From CAYVMD01 sp964452465 (GTDB lineage: Bacteria > Armatimonadota > JACIXR01): a stretch of 64,000 nt of DNA. The notes below the pieces were generated by a model. The model was not told the DNA's origin and searched no databases. It worked only from the letters and a program-made list of their open reading frames with translations. How positions within the stretch are numbered: the stretch's first letter is position 1; every line of letters begins with the position of its first letter. A program made the translations under genes and the position numbers. The stretch spans positions 19,026 through 83,025 of the forward strand of contig CAYVMD010000004.1 of the NCBI GenBank assembly GCA_964452465.1. Reading direction: 5' to 3'. This document shows positions 17,983 to 26,119 of this stretch, one piece after another.

Positions 17983-19062
17983 ATGCGATGGTTATTTGTA
18001 TTGGCTTGTCTCTTCTCCCTATCCTTACCATTCGCCTTTGCACAAGGGGAAAACCAGGAGGAATACACCGAGGAAGTGAGCTATGAGGCTCCTCCCCCTC
18101 GAGGAGGAGTAGCGAAAGCCCTGCAACTGCCCGAGATAAGCATCATAGGAAATCTTCAAATTTTATTCTCCTCCAATAAGGAGGAGGAAGGACGAAACGA
18201 GGTAAGGCTAAAAGAGGTGGAGCTTGCCTTACAAAGCTACATCTATCCCACGATTAGAGGGGATGTTATCCTCTGCACTCACGAGGAGATGGAGAACGGC
18301 GAAAGGCACAGCCATACCCATGTAGAGGAAGGGTATGTGAGCTTCCTCAATTTGGGGAAGGGATTTCAATTGTTTGCAGGAAGGATGCGCATCGGCTTCG
18401 GAAAGGAGAATCGCATTCATCCCCATCATAGGCTTTATGTGGATAACCCCCTCGTTTTGACCAACTTCTTCAGCAAGGAGGGCTTAATCGGAGATGGGGC
18501 AACCCTCGCCTATTTGATCCCCGCTAAACGCTTCCTCCGACTCGATCTCTCCACTTGGCAGGTCGTCTCCCCCTCCCCGGACGAAGGGCTACCCGGTTTG
18601 GAGAAAACCTTCCATACCGTCAGGCTTTGGACATCTTCCCAATCGGGAGGAGGGGAATTGGAGAGCGGGGTTTCCTTCGGTAAAGGAAGCGGGGGCAATG
18701 CCCCCAAACTCTACGGCTTCGATATTACCTATAAGCGATGGCCAGGTGCCTTCGGTAGGGACATTTTGAGAAGCGAGGTGATGTGGGGGAAGGGTAGGGA
18801 TGGAGAGACGAGGCTAGGCTTTTACATCCTTGGCACTCATAAATTCACCAAGTACTGGGAAGGAGGCTTTCGCCTGGACAACACCCAATTGGTAACGGGC
18901 GGAACGGGGAAGGCTTTCTCCTTATTCGCCTCCAATTACCTCACCGAAACCACCTTCCTTCGCTTTCAATATCAGTATCGCGATCTGCCCTCGGGGAGCG
19001 ATAACTTCCTCTGGGCACAGGTCGTATTCGGCATGGGTCCTCACGCCCATCCCATCGAATAA
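17983..19062 (+). CDS. Outer-membrane beta-barrel protein of the zinc operon
   Basis: 359 residues with a clear signal peptide (residues 1-21, cut after AFA). The rest alternates in beta-hairpin fashion (GNLQILFSSN, KEVELALQSYIYPTIRGDVIL, VSFLNLGKGFQLFAGRMRIGFGKEN) and ends in aromatic strands (FLRFQYQYRDL, FLWAQVVFGMG), as expected for an outer-membrane porin-like barrel. A His-rich loop (ERHSHTHVEE near residue 108) and a final HAHPIE could bind zinc. AGGAGGTGA precedes the ATG by 8 bases. Location between the CxxC protein and ZnuA suggests an outer-membrane channel for zinc. It implies a diderm envelope. Confidence 0.75.
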   Translation: MRWLFVLACLFSLSLPFAFAQGENQEEYTEEVSYEAPPPRGGVAKALQLPEISIIGNLQILFSSNKEEEGRNEVRLKEVELALQSYIYPTIRGDVILCTHEEMENGERHSHTHVEEGYVSFLNLGKGFQLFAGRMRIGFGKENRIHPHHRLYVDNPLVLTNFFSKEGLIGDGATLAYLIPAKRFLRLDLSTWQVVSPSPDEGLPGLEKTFHTVRLWTSSQSGGGELESGVSFGKGSGGNAPKLYGFDITYKRWPGAFGRDILRSEVMWGKGRDGETRLGFYILGTHKFTKYWEGGFRLDNTQLVTGGTGKAFSLFASNYLTETTFLRFQYQYRDLPSGSDNFLWAQVVFGMGPHAHPIE

Positions 19063-19077
19063 TAGGAGGTTATAGAG

Positions 19078-19974
19078 ATGCGCTTTTGGAAAATTCTGCT
19101 TCCCTTGCTTCTTTTCTCGCCCCTATGGGCAAAGGTGAAGGTCGTCTGCACCATTCCCACCCTATCCTCCATAGCCCGGGAGATAGGCGGGAAGGAAGTG
19201 GAGATCGTAACCTTAGCGCCCGGGGAAAGGGATCCCCATTATGTTGAGCCTCGCCCCAGTTTGGTGGTTCACCTAAGAAACGCCGACCTATTAGTGAAGG
19301 TAGGGATGGACCTGGATATGTGGGTGGACTCCCTGGTGGATGCATCGGGAAACAGGAAGATTATGTGGGGTTCGCCTGGCTATGTAGATTGCTCCGTGGG
19401 TATTAAGAGGCTGGAGGTACCGAAGGGAAGGGTGGATATGAAGAAGGGGGAGATACACATCTACGGCAATCCCCATTATTGGCTCAGCCCCGCCAATGGC
19501 GAGATCATCGCCCGAAACATCACGGAGGGGCTATCCAGGGTGGATCCCCAACATAAGGCATACTTTCAGGACAACTACGAGTCGTTCGTGAAAAGACTAA
19601 GGGAAAAGGCAAACGCTTGGAAGAAAGAGCTTGCTCCCTTCGAGGGAACTCCCTTCGTCTCTTATCACCGAAGTTTCTCTTACTTTGCCCCCTACTTTGG
19701 CTTGAGGTTCTTCGGCACCCTGGAGCCAAAGCCGGGCATCCCTCCCTCCAGCACCCATGTGGCTCAACTGATACAGGACATGAAGTCGGCAGGCGTCAAA
19801 TTGATACTCCTTGAGACCTATTATCCGAGGAAGTTCGCCGATGTCGTGGCGAAGGAGACAGGAGCGAAGGTAGTGGTGGTGCCCGCCGCTGTAGGGGCTC
19901 AGAAAGGGGTTGACGATTACTTCTCCCTCTTTGACCACCTCGTTTCCACCATAAGGAAGGCTTTGAGGGGGTGA
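19078..19974 (+). CDS. znuA: Zinc ABC transporter substrate-binding protein
   Basis: 298 residues of the cluster A-I metal-binding protein family (ZnuA/TroA). Signal peptide at 1-18. Metal ligands expected for the family are present: His54 (ERDPHYVEP), His133 (GNPHYW), His197 (SYHRS), with the fourth acidic ligand region near Glu246 or Asp280. The His-rich loop of many Gram-negative ZnuA proteins is absent. Delivers Zn2+ (Mn2+ cannot be excluded) to ZnuB. 15 bases after the barrel gene and 5 bases before znuC, so clearly one operon. Confidence 0.92.
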   Translation: MRFWKILLPLLLFSPLWAKVKVVCTIPTLSSIAREIGGKEVEIVTLAPGERDPHYVEPRPSLVVHLRNADLLVKVGMDLDMWVDSLVDASGNRKIMWGSPGYVDCSVGIKRLEVPKGRVDMKKGEIHIYGNPHYWLSPANGEIIARNITEGLSRVDPQHKAYFQDNYESFVKRLREKANAWKKELAPFEGTPFVSYHRSFSYFAPYFGLRFFGTLEPKPGIPPSSTHVAQLIQDMKSAGVKLILLETYYPRKFADVVAKETGAKVVVVPAAVGAQKGVDDYFSLFDHLVSTIRKALRG

Positions 19975-19979
19975 AGGGA

Positions 19980-20687
19980 ATGGGGGAACCGTTATTGGAA
20001 TTTAAGGATGCCCAACTCGGTTACGGTAGGGAGGTCATCCTCCCTGCCGTAAACCTCCTCATAGAAAGGGGTGATTTCCTGGGCATTGTGGGACCGAATG
20101 GCGCAGGCAAGACAACTCTCCTCAGGACGATCGCCGGGATAATACCCCCTCTAAAAGGAGAGGTGATTTTCCACCGGGAGAGGCTTTCCCTCGGCTATGT
20201 CCCCCAAAGGGCAGTTTTGGACGAGACCTTCCCCCTCAATACATTGGAGATCGTGCTGATGGGACTGTACCCCAAGGTGGGAGTCCTACGACGAGTGGGC
20301 AAACTAAAGGATAAAGCGATGGAAGCTCTGAGGCTTGTAGGCATGGGGGATATAGCTTTTCACCTCTATAGAGAGCTCTCCGGTGGGCAGAAACAAAAGG
20401 TCCTCCTTGCTCGGGCACTGGTGCAGGAGCCAGAGATCCTGCTGTTGGATGAGCCCATCACCGACCTGGATATAAATTCCCAGAGGAGCATATTAGATTT
20501 CCTATCCCAACTCAACAAGGAGAAGGGGATCACCATCCTCCTCGTGAGCCATCTCGTAGATGTGGTCCTGGAGAGAGCGAACAAGTTAGCCTTATTGGGA
20601 GACGGACGCCTTATAAGCGGACCTAAGGAGGAGATCCTCCGGGAAGGGTTCTTTCCCCCTTTGGGTGAACTCAGAAAGGGGAGTTGA
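19980..20687 (+). CDS. znuC: Zinc ABC transporter ATP-binding protein
   Basis: 235-residue ABC ATPase. Walker A GPNGAGKTTL near residue 38, Q-loop VPQR near 82, signature LSGGQKQK near 135, Walker B ILLLDEP near 155 and switch His in LLVSHL are all present. ATG 19980 is preferred: the in-frame GTG at 19971 overlaps the znuA stop but leaves no spacing from its GAGGGG element. Energises ZnuB. Neighbours on both sides give the metal specificity. Confidence 0.92.
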   Translation: MGEPLLEFKDAQLGYGREVILPAVNLLIERGDFLGIVGPNGAGKTTLLRTIAGIIPPLKGEVIFHRERLSLGYVPQRAVLDETFPLNTLEIVLMGLYPKVGVLRRVGKLKDKAMEALRLVGMGDIAFHLYRELSGGQKQKVLLARALVQEPEILLLDEPITDLDINSQRSILDFLSQLNKEKGITILLVSHLVDVVLERANKLALLGDGRLISGPKEEILREGFFPPLGELRKGS

Positions 20688-20692
20688 TAGAA

Positions 20693-21511
20693 ATGTCCCC
20701 CTTCTTGGAAGCCTTCTCCTTCCCCTTTATGCGCAACGCCCTGTGGGGCGCCCTTCTCATCGGTAGCGTCAGCGCCTTGGTGGGGGTCTATGTGGTCCTC
20801 AGGCGAATGGCTTTCCTCGGGATAAGTTTGGCACAGTTCTCCTCCCTCGGCGTAGCATTAGCCCTTTTCTTCGATCTCAATCCCTCTCTCCTTTCCATCC
20901 TCCTCGTCTTCCTCGCCATCTTCCTCCTCACCTTGCTAACCAGAGGGAGGGAAAAGGTCCCCCGGGAAGGGCTGACGGGCGCTACTTATGCCTTCGCCCT
21001 CGCCTTTTCCCTCCTCCTTCTCTCGAAGAGCGCCAAAGGAGAGGCAGGGGTTTTGGAGAGCCTCTTCGGCAACCTCCTCGCCATTCATAGGAGCGACATA
21101 ATGACCCTTCTCATCGCATTCATCCCGGTTGCCCTCGTCTACCTCCTCTTCAATAAAGAGCTGACCTTCGTCTCCTTCGACGAGGAAACGGCAAGGGCGA
21201 TGGGGATAAAGACATCCATCTGGAACCTTCTGTTCTATCTCACCGTGGGTTTGGTGCTAGCCCTCTCCACCCGTTTAGCGGGCGTCTTCTTCTCCTTCTC
21301 CATGCTGGTCGTCCCTCCCTTCTCCGCCCTCCTCGTCGCTCGCAGATTTAATGTTCTCTTCCCTCTCTCCTGTATCGTCGCGGTGCTATCCTCCCTCTTG
21401 GGGCTCTACCTCTCCTACATTTGGGATCTGCCGCCCAGCGGAACTATCGTAGCGCTCTGCTTCGCCTTTCTTTTGATCCTGCTCCTTGTTAATCGTATAA
21501 GGGGAAAATGA
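20693..21511 (+). CDS. znuB: Zinc ABC transporter permease
   Basis: 272 residues with about eight to nine hydrophobic segments, belonging to the ABC-3 metal permease family. Characteristic stretches are the N-terminal FPFMRNALWGALLIG, RRMAFLGISLAQFSSLGVALA, and FVSFDEETARAMGI before the last helices. ATG 20693 fits the AAAGGGGAG element better than the TTG at 20684 that overlaps the znuC stop. It ends the five-gene zinc operon, just before a hairpin shared with the convergent gene. Confidence 0.9.
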   Translation: MSPFLEAFSFPFMRNALWGALLIGSVSALVGVYVVLRRMAFLGISLAQFSSLGVALALFFDLNPSLLSILLVFLAIFLLTLLTRGREKVPREGLTGATYAFALAFSLLLLSKSAKGEAGVLESLFGNLLAIHRSDIMTLLIAFIPVALVYLLFNKELTFVSFDEETARAMGIKTSIWNLLFYLTVGLVLALSTRLAGVFFSFSMLVVPPFSALLVARRFNVLFPLSCIVAVLSSLLGLYLSYIWDLPPSGTIVALCFAFLLILLLVNRIRGK

Positions 21512-21514
21512 AAA

Positions 21515-21540
21515 GAGGAGGAACCTATAGGTTCCTCCTC
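21515..21540 (-). terminator. Hairpin terminator between convergent operons
   Basis: Perfect 11-bp stem (21515-21525 with 21530-21540) and TATA loop. On the minus strand it is followed by TTTTCATTTT, which makes it a credible intrinsic terminator for the 21525-29994 operon; on the plus strand it lies 4 bases after the znuB stop but has no T-run. It overlaps the last codons of the minus-strand gene. Confidence 0.7.
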
Positions 21541-24500
21541 ACAACCACTACATCCCCTGGCCTTATCTTCAAGAGAAGGCGATCCTCCTCCCCTACGCGT
21601 CGCACCTTTACCTCCTCCTGACCTATTCTCTCTCCATCCCAGATCAGAAAGTACCTACTCCCCTCCAAATGATTCACCGCCATCACCTCCCCTTCCACGG
21701 TGAAGGGATTGGTATTGTATATCGTCCAAACCGCTTTCCCATCTTGTTTCTCGGGGAAATAATTAGCATAAACCCCTTCCATCAAAGTGGGAACGAGCGG
21801 TTGGGGGGAGAGGGAAGTGAAGCATTCCGCGTTCTCCTTCATTATCCTGTGGAAATTCCTTATATACTCCCTTACCTCCTCGCTGAACCATTCCTGGGTT
21901 CCCTCCAGCCAAATCCCCTCCCCATTGAAGAGGACCCGCTTAACCGCCTGCACGTTAGAACCCAAGGGCTGGTCGCAAACTATTATCTCGAAGGTCTTGA
22001 AATCGGGGAAGACGAAGCGGTAAAGGTTGAGATGGTGAGGGGATAGTTCATCGCTTATAGAGGAAATGGCGTAGGTAAAACTGCCATCCTGATACTGACT
22101 GGTTATGTCCGCAGGGCTTTCCTCCGTGTAGATTACCACATCTCCTCCCAGCGCTTCCCTTATCCTTTTTACCATCCCCAACTCCCCATCTACGGGCGCC
22201 GAGGGGAGCGCATGACCGTGGCGGGGATTCCAACAAAGCCTTCCCTCAAAGGCGAAGCCATATTCGTCTATATAATAGCCATTCGCTCCCGTTTCCTCCT
22301 TCACCCTCTTATAGGTCTTGGAGAGATAATCCCTCCATCCCTCCACCCAAGGGCACATATTGAAACTGGGGGCGAAAAAGGGAAAGGGTTTGCCCTCCCT
22401 ATTCAGTATCTGCCACTCCTCGCCCTTCGCTTTCCCCAGGTTGGACTCCGGATCAACGAGATAGCCTTCGATATATAGCCCCACTGGTATACCCTTCGCT
22501 TGGGCTTCCTTTATCGCTCGGTGGAAATTCTCCAACCCACCCAGCGCCTCCCAGTGATCGTAATCTCCCACCCTTCCATACTCCCTCGTCCAAGCCCAAT
22601 CGAAGATGTGGAGATAGTCTATACCGCCGAATAATCCTTCGTCCTCTTTTATAGCCTCCTCCATGCGGAACCTCTTCTCTTCCTCGTCGAAGATTATGCT
22701 CTTCTTCGGCATGTGAAAATGCAGAAATTGCTGGCGGAAATTGAAGACCCTTCGGAACCATTCCTTCCGCTCCACCGCCGGCTTATACCAAGAATCCTTC
22801 CATTTTATATAAACCTGGAGTTGTTGGCGCCAATCCCCCTTGTGCAAGCCTATTACCGCTGAGGGTAACCTCCACTCCTCCTTGCCCAAATCCCTCACCA
22901 GGTACTCCACCGCCATCGCTCCTTCGTTTCCCTTCTTCTCCAAGCGATACCACTTGGGGAACGCCTCCAAATCCTCGGTGCGAAGGTATATCCCGCCCCC
23001 ATTGCCGAAGGAGAAAAAGCCCATAATCTGGAGAGGAAACGCTCCACCGTAAAATTCCCGAAAACTCCAGTCCTTATTGCTTATCGCCCCTCCCTTACAG
23101 GGGTAGAAGTAATAAGTGTCCTGGGGAGAGGCAATCGCTATCCCCCTAAGGAGAGGGAACCCCGCTTCCACCCGCACGGATTCAGTCCCTGCATTCGCAA
23201 GGGTTAAAGTAAACACAAACTCCCCTCCCTCCCTTGGTTGGACCTCCAAGAGGAAGCGAAGGCGGACATCCCTTTCATATTTCCCCCTTATCTCCACCTT
23301 TTCTCCCTTCTTCTCCACCCCATCGATCCGGAAATCGCGAGAGTTTACTTCCTTTCCGTTCACCTTCAAGATGAAAAGGGGAGAGGGTTCGATCCTCATG
23401 TCCTTGAAGAGGTAGTTATTCTTGATTTCCCTCCACCCTAATCCCTTCCCTACATCCAAAACTACCTTCCCCTCTTTCATGCTTATCGTGGCCGTCCCCT
23501 TCTCCACCTTGATAGTGGTAGGTAGGGAAGGAAGGCTCCCCTTGGTGCGGGCGACGGGCGGGGTCTTCACCTTCATCTCCTTAAAGGCAGGGCCCTCCCT
23601 GGTATCGAGGGTAACCCCAAAGAGGATGAAGGAGGCATTTCTCATCCCGTCCAATATCTGGATCTCCCTTAATTCCTTCCTCGCCCCCACGCTGTACACA
23701 TCCACTCCCCTAACCACCTCATATCTTCCACTGCTCAATCGCCGAGGGAAGACTTCATCCCAATCGCCATCCCCATAGAGCAACCTCACCTTCAACCTCT
23801 CCACCTGATGGATCTTCATCATCTCCCCACCACCAAAGCCGGGCTCCTCCCAGAGGGGGAGATCGGCGCCCAGGAGTAGGTAGATCTCCTTGTAATTTCC
23901 TCTCAGGGGCAGGGAAAGAGTTTCCTTACCCTCCCTCGTAGTAGCATAACCTCCTCTTTCGCTCACTCGGAAGGGAATGCTCCCTACCGAGATCACGGGA
24001 GAAGAGAACCATCCCTGGAACCTCAACCTTTGCCCAATAATTCCCCTATCCAGGTTGCACAGGGCGGATATATCCAAGGAAGTTTGGGGAGGGGCAAACT
24101 CCCCCTTCTTGTGGGGAAGGATATCCGCCAAGTCAGGGACGGGTCTTCGCGTATGGAAGGCGATCCTCGAGACCTCCACCTCCCCTTCTCCCCTGCTTTG
24201 CAGTTGGAGGGCGATCGTCTTTACCTCCTCTATTCCGCAGGGAGCGATCTTTACATGCCACTTTCCATCGTCATCCAAGCCAGAAAGGAGGATGGGAAAG
24301 CTCTCCTGAGGTGCCTTCCCTCCTGGAGCGCTCGCTATGTAGATGAAATAATCGTTTAGGAGATAGATGTTGCGGGCACGATAGCGCACCTCCAACCAGC
24401 GATAGCCTCGGAGGGGCTCTGGCAAATCAAACGCCCACTTCATCCCCTTTCCCGCCTCCCTCACGAAGAAGAGGATGCCCTCCCTCTTTTCAACGCCGAA

Positions 24501-25106
24501 ATCCCTGGCAGGATTGCCTAACCAGGTGGGCTGAGAAATCCACGAACCTTCCTCGATCCTTATCTCCTTGCTTTCCTCCGGCAAAGGGGACATCACTCCC
24601 TCCGGTGGAGTGTCGGTGAGCTCTATTCGCTCGATATAGAGATGGGCATCTCCTCTTTCATCCGCCTGCACCTGGAGCGCCATCTCCGTCAAGAAAGGAC
24701 CTATAAAATATTCCGTTAGATCCACCACCAATGTATGCCATTCCCCATCGGACTGAAACATCTCGGATCGAAAGCGAACTCCCTCAGGATGTCTTCCATC
24801 GTTTACCCAAAGGACATAATCCCCCTTCTCGGTGGCACAATTCACCAAGCGATACCTCACGACGAGGAAATTAAAGGCGTTCACATCCACATAGAGGGAC
24901 CTTCGCCACTTCATCCCCTTCCCCACCTCTCCTACGAAGAAATCGGCGAAGGAATCGGTTTGCCTTATCCCGCATATCTCAGCGGGATTACCCAGCCAAT
25001 CCCGCCTCGCCTCCCACTGGGAGAGTTGGGAGAAATCCTCCCTCCAACCTCCTCCGAACGAGAAGACCACGGCTAAAAGGGGCAAAAACAAAAGGAGGAT
25101 CTTCAC
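21525..25106 (-). CDS. Secreted DUF6259-like glycoside hydrolase, paralog
   Basis: 1193 residues from a GTG at 25106 that overlaps the upstream TGA (GTGA); AGGAGG lies 8 bases before it. Residues 1-19 form a signal peptide. Two tandem N-terminal sandwiches (about 20-165 and 190-320) share motifs such as GKGMKW...RYR and WLGNPA, so this module is duplicated. A TIM-barrel-like part (about 800-1090) contains Asp947 in YYIDEYG and Glu995/Glu996 in IYTEESPAD, aligned with the pair in the 2375-5818 protein. Predicted extracellular glycan hydrolase. The duplicated N-terminal modules are probably carbohydrate-binding (inference). Confidence 0.75.
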   Translation of the reverse strand: MKILLLFLPLLAVVFSFGGGWREDFSQLSQWEARRDWLGNPAEICGIRQTDSFADFFVGEVGKGMKWRRSLYVDVNAFNFLVVRYRLVNCATEKGDYVLWVNDGRHPEGVRFRSEMFQSDGEWHTLVVDLTEYFIGPFLTEMALQVQADERGDAHLYIERIELTDTPPEGVMSPLPEESKEIRIEEGSWISQPTWLGNPARDFGVEKREGILFFVREAGKGMKWAFDLPEPLRGYRWLEVRYRARNIYLLNDYFIYIASAPGGKAPQESFPILLSGLDDDGKWHVKIAPCGIEEVKTIALQLQSRGEGEVEVSRIAFHTRRPVPDLADILPHKKGEFAPPQTSLDISALCNLDRGIIGQRLRFQGWFSSPVISVGSIPFRVSERGGYATTREGKETLSLPLRGNYKEIYLLLGADLPLWEEPGFGGGEMMKIHQVERLKVRLLYGDGDWDEVFPRRLSSGRYEVVRGVDVYSVGARKELREIQILDGMRNASFILFGVTLDTREGPAFKEMKVKTPPVARTKGSLPSLPTTIKVEKGTATISMKEGKVVLDVGKGLGWREIKNNYLFKDMRIEPSPLFILKVNGKEVNSRDFRIDGVEKKGEKVEIRGKYERDVRLRFLLEVQPREGGEFVFTLTLANAGTESVRVEAGFPLLRGIAIASPQDTYYFYPCKGGAISNKDWSFREFYGGAFPLQIMGFFSFGNGGGIYLRTEDLEAFPKWYRLEKKGNEGAMAVEYLVRDLGKEEWRLPSAVIGLHKGDWRQQLQVYIKWKDSWYKPAVERKEWFRRVFNFRQQFLHFHMPKKSIIFDEEEKRFRMEEAIKEDEGLFGGIDYLHIFDWAWTREYGRVGDYDHWEALGGLENFHRAIKEAQAKGIPVGLYIEGYLVDPESNLGKAKGEEWQILNREGKPFPFFAPSFNMCPWVEGWRDYLSKTYKRVKEETGANGYYIDEYGFAFEGRLCWNPRHGHALPSAPVDGELGMVKRIREALGGDVVIYTEESPADITSQYQDGSFTYAISSISDELSPHHLNLYRFVFPDFKTFEIIVCDQPLGSNVQAVKRVLFNGEGIWLEGTQEWFSEEVREYIRNFHRIMKENAECFTSLSPQPLVPTLMEGVYANYFPEKQDGKAVWTIYNTNPFTVEGEVMAVNHLEGSRYFLIWDGERIGQEEVKVRRVGEEDRLLLKIRPGDVVVVRRNL

Positions 25107-26119
25107 CGTTCTAACCTCCTGATCTGGAAAGCCTTAGCTGGGTTCTCTATCAGAAGTTTATCTATTAACGCCTGAGAGAAGCCGTTCGCCAAAAGGGCGG
25201 GCACAAGTTGCTGGGCGATGGTAGTATAAGGGCGGAACCTCTCCACCCCTCCCTTCTCCTCACCCACCCAATACCAACCCCCATCATGGGAAAGGAGCAC
25301 CCTGTCGAGATAACCTCCCTCCCTCGCCCTACCCAATAATTTAAGGTACTTGTCTATATTGGAGGGGCTCACCCCATCGTATTCCAACCAGATACCCGTC
25401 CTTGAGAGTTTATCCAGGGTCCCCTCATCCAGGGCATCAGCGTGCACCAAGAGGAAGGCAGAAGGATCCATTCCCGACTTGAGGACTTCCTCCACCACCT
25501 CCAAAGCGCACTGTTTCTCCCCGGTGTGGCAGGCAACGGGAAGCCCTGTTCTACGATGGGTTATTATCCCCGCCCGCACGAGTTTCCTATCGATCTCGCT
25601 AAGAGGTCCTCCATCCACCCCTATTTTCACAAATCCCGGTTTGATCCCCGTCCCTTCTATCCCTTCCTCCCATTCCTTGATCCATCTCTCCGCTAATTGC
25701 TCGGCAGTTTCCTCCCAGGCATGGGAGGGCAGATATCTATCATCTGCAGCTCCATAATAACCAGTATTGGTGAGGATATAGAGCCCTGTCTCCTCGGAGA
25801 GTTTCCGCAGAATACCTACATCTCGTCCAATGAAGGCAGGGGTGCAATCGATGAAGGTGGAGAATCCTGCCTTCTTCAAATCCAAGAGGAAAGGCTTCAC
25901 CACCTTTATGACCTCCTGAGGGTCATAGCGATGCTTCCCCGTTTTATCCGCTCCTATGAAATCGCAGAGGATGTGCTCGTGAACCAGGGTGCGTCCCATC
26001 TTATTCACTGGCAAGGGACCCCTCACGGTCATTGCTATTTCCTCTTTATCCTCCCCTGGAAGAAGAGAAAGCCAGGAGGTAGCAAAGAACCCCAGCAAAC
26101 CGATGGCAATCCCCCTCAT
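25103..26119 (-). CDS. Exported phosphotriesterase-family hydrolase
   Basis: 338 residues. The binuclear metal site of the phosphotriesterase (aryldialkylphosphatase) family is complete: His47 and His49 (VHEHI), bridging Lys165 (FVKIG), His198 (ACHTG), His226 (LVHADA) and Asp279 (SHDGG). Family members act as lactonases or phosphoesterases. Unusually, residues 1-20 form a hydrophobic N-terminal leader (GIAIGLLGFFATSWLSLL), suggesting export. Translationally coupled at both ends: ATG 26119 overlaps the previous TGA, and its own TGA overlaps the next GTG. In a glycan operon, a sugar-lactone or sugar-ester hydrolase is plausible. Confidence 0.85.
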   Translation of the reverse strand: MRGIAIGLLGFFATSWLSLLPGEDKEEIAMTVRGPLPVNKMGRTLVHEHILCDFIGADKTGKHRYDPQEVIKVVKPFLLDLKKAGFSTFIDCTPAFIGRDVGILRKLSEETGLYILTNTGYYGAADDRYLPSHAWEETAEQLAERWIKEWEEGIEGTGIKPGFVKIGVDGGPLSEIDRKLVRAGIITHRRTGLPVACHTGEKQCALEVVEEVLKSGMDPSAFLLVHADALDEGTLDKLSRTGIWLEYDGVSPSNIDKYLKLLGRAREGGYLDRVLLSHDGGWYWVGEEKGGVERFRPYTTIAQQLVPALLANGFSQALIDKLLIENPAKAFQIRRLER

